From: an uncultured Bacteroides sp.
Lineage (GTDB): Bacteria; Bacteroidota; Bacteroidia; Bacteroidales; Bacteroidaceae
DNA: 5,618 nucleotides
Direction of reading: 5' to 3'
NCBI GenBank assembly: GCA_959606905.1
Contig: CAUHML010000193.1
Coordinates: forward strand, 1 to 5,618
In this document: positions 4,592 to 5,618 of the stretch, piece after piece
Layout: every line of letters starts with the position of its first letter
Position numbering within the stretch: position 1 is the first letter of the stretch
Notes under the pieces: generated by a model
Told to the model about the DNA's origin: nothing
The model's database searches: none
The model's input: the letters and a program-made list of their open reading frames with translations, nothing else
Made by a program: the position numbers and the translations under genes

Positions 4592-5618
4592 ATGGCAAGG
4601 AAGATTAATTTAACAGATGAACTGAAGAAGTGTTTCGGATTTAATAAGTTCAAGGGAAACCAGGAAGCGATCATTAACAACTTGCTCGATGGTAAAGATA
4701 CCTTTGTACTGATGCCTACCGGTGGCGGGAAATCTTTATGCTATCAGCTACCTTCGCTCTTGATGGAAGGTACGGCAATTGTAATTTCTCCGCTTATTGC
4801 GTTGATGAAGAATCAAGTGGATGCAATGCGCAATTTCAGTGAAGAAGATGGCGTCGCCCATTTTATCAATTCTTCATTAAACAAAGGCGCGATAGACCAA
4901 GTGAGGTCGGACATCCTTGCCGGAAAGACAAAATTGCTATATGTGGCGCCGGAATCGCTGACGAAAGAAGAAAATGTAGAATTTTTGCGTTCGGTGAAAA
5001 TTTCGTTCTATGCAGTAGACGAGGCTCACTGTATTTCTGAATGGGGACATGACTTCCGACCGGAATACCGGCGGATTCGCCCTATTATCAACGAAATAGG
5101 AAAGGCTCCGTTGATTGCGTTGACCGCAACAGCGACACCAAAGGTGCAGCATGATATCCAGAAAAATCTGGGAATGGTAGATGCTCAAGTTTTCAAATCG
5201 TCGTTCAACCGTCCGAACCTTTATTATGAGGTACGCGCGAAGACCGCTAATATTGACAGGGATATTATCAAGTTTATCAAAAACAATCCGGAAAAATCGG
5301 GCATTATCTATTGCCTTAGCCGGAAAAAAGTAGAGGAACTTGCTGAAATCCTTCAGGCAAACGGTATCAATGCGCGTCCTTATCATGCCGGGATGGATTC
5401 GTTGGCGAGGACTAAGAATCAGGATGATTTCCTGATGGAAAAAGTGGACGTTATTGTAGCAACTATCGCTTTCGGTATGGGAATCGACAAGCCGGATGTA
5501 AGGTTTGTGATTCACTACGATATTCCAAAGAGTCTGGAAGGGTATTACCAGGAGACCGGACGTGCCGGTAGAGATGGCGGTGAAGGTCAGTGCATAACCT
5601 TTTATACAAACAAAGACT
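4592..5618 (+). CDS. recQ: ATP-dependent DNA helicase RecQ (5' part, runs off window)
   Basis: The first 342 codons of a RecQ-family superfamily 2 helicase, a 3'-5' DNA unwinding enzyme for recombination and replication-fork repair. All core motifs are visible in order: motif 0 FKGNQ (20-24), motif I PTGGGKS with K47, motif Ia ISPLIALMKNQV (65-76), motif II DEAH (143-146) followed by the RecQ-specific aromatic loop ISEWGHDFRPEY (148-159), motif III LTATAT (177-182), motif IV IIYCLSR (238-244), motif V VATIAFGMGIDKPDVR (289-304) and motif VI QETGRAGRDG (320-329). The zinc-binding/RQC and HRDC regions that usually follow lie beyond the edge, so full length and domain content are unknown. The ATG at 4592 is the first in frame, since TAA at 4583-4585 blocks any upstream extension. 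No Shine-Dalgarno precedes it. It has its own promoter and is probably a separate unit from clpPX. Confidence 0.97.
   Translation, partial: MARKINLTDELKKCFGFNKFKGNQEAIINNLLDGKDTFVLMPTGGGKSLCYQLPSLLMEGTAIVISPLIALMKNQVDAMRNFSEEDGVAHFINSSLNKGAIDQVRSDILAGKTKLLYVAPESLTKEENVEFLRSVKISFYAVDEAHCISEWGHDFRPEYRRIRPIINEIGKAPLIALTATATPKVQHDIQKNLGMVDAQVFKSSFNRPNLYYEVRAKTANIDRDIIKFIKNNPEKSGIIYCLSRKKVEELAEILQANGINARPYHAGMDSLARTKNQDDFLMEKVDVIVATIAFGMGIDKPDVRFVIHYDIPKSLEGYYQETGRAGRDGGEGQCITFYTNKD

Noticed and set aside
4937..5515. 192-codon minus-strand open frame opposite recQ
   Set aside because: recQ shows all helicase motifs across this stretch. The reverse frame has no recognisable features.

Overview
The window looks like a chromosomal housekeeping segment from a Bacteroides-type bacterium (Bacteroidales). 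Three things support this. The AT-rich gaps carry promoters of the Bacteroidota form (TTTG near -33, TAnnTTTG near -7) rather than E. coli-type boxes. Most starts lack a Shine-Dalgarno sequence. The proteins (short single-RRM RNA-binding protein, trigger factor with an unusual middle domain, ClpP, ClpX, RecQ) read as Bacteroidota versions of their families. No mobile element, CRISPR array, tRNA or rRNA is visible.

Layout. Bases 1-264 are the 3' end of an ABC-transporter ATPase gene, probably an MlaF-like lipid-transport ATPase. It converges on a small minus-strand gene (330-575) for an 81-residue RRM protein, and the two share a bidirectional terminator (270-306). A 441-base divergent intergenic region (576-1016) follows. 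It holds the RRM leader, with two perfect inverted repeats whose loops are complementary over 9 bases, a GC-rich hairpin, and a near-perfect promoter for trigger factor. tig (1017-2372) ends at a strong terminator. clpP (2515-3177) and clpX (3180-4424) form a tightly spaced pair with their own probable promoter and, unusually, a good Shine-Dalgarno sequence before clpP. After 167 noncoding bases with a matching promoter and a 5' hairpin, recQ (4592 onward) runs off the right edge.

How the genes fit together. Trigger factor meets nascent chains at the ribosome. ClpX recognises and unfolds proteins and feeds them to ClpP. The tig-clpP-clpX order is widely conserved and forms a folding and degradation module. 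RecQ, a 3'-5' DNA helicase for recombination and repair, is probably a separate unit. The RRM protein is a likely post-transcriptional regulator.

No new multi-gene system was found. The most interesting unexplained structure is the potential kissing-loop architecture upstream of the RRM gene (608-790). Lesser points are a VGY tripeptide where ClpX normally has its ClpP-docking IGF, a trigger factor middle domain without recognisable FKBP features, and a hairpin at the predicted 5' end of the recQ mRNA.
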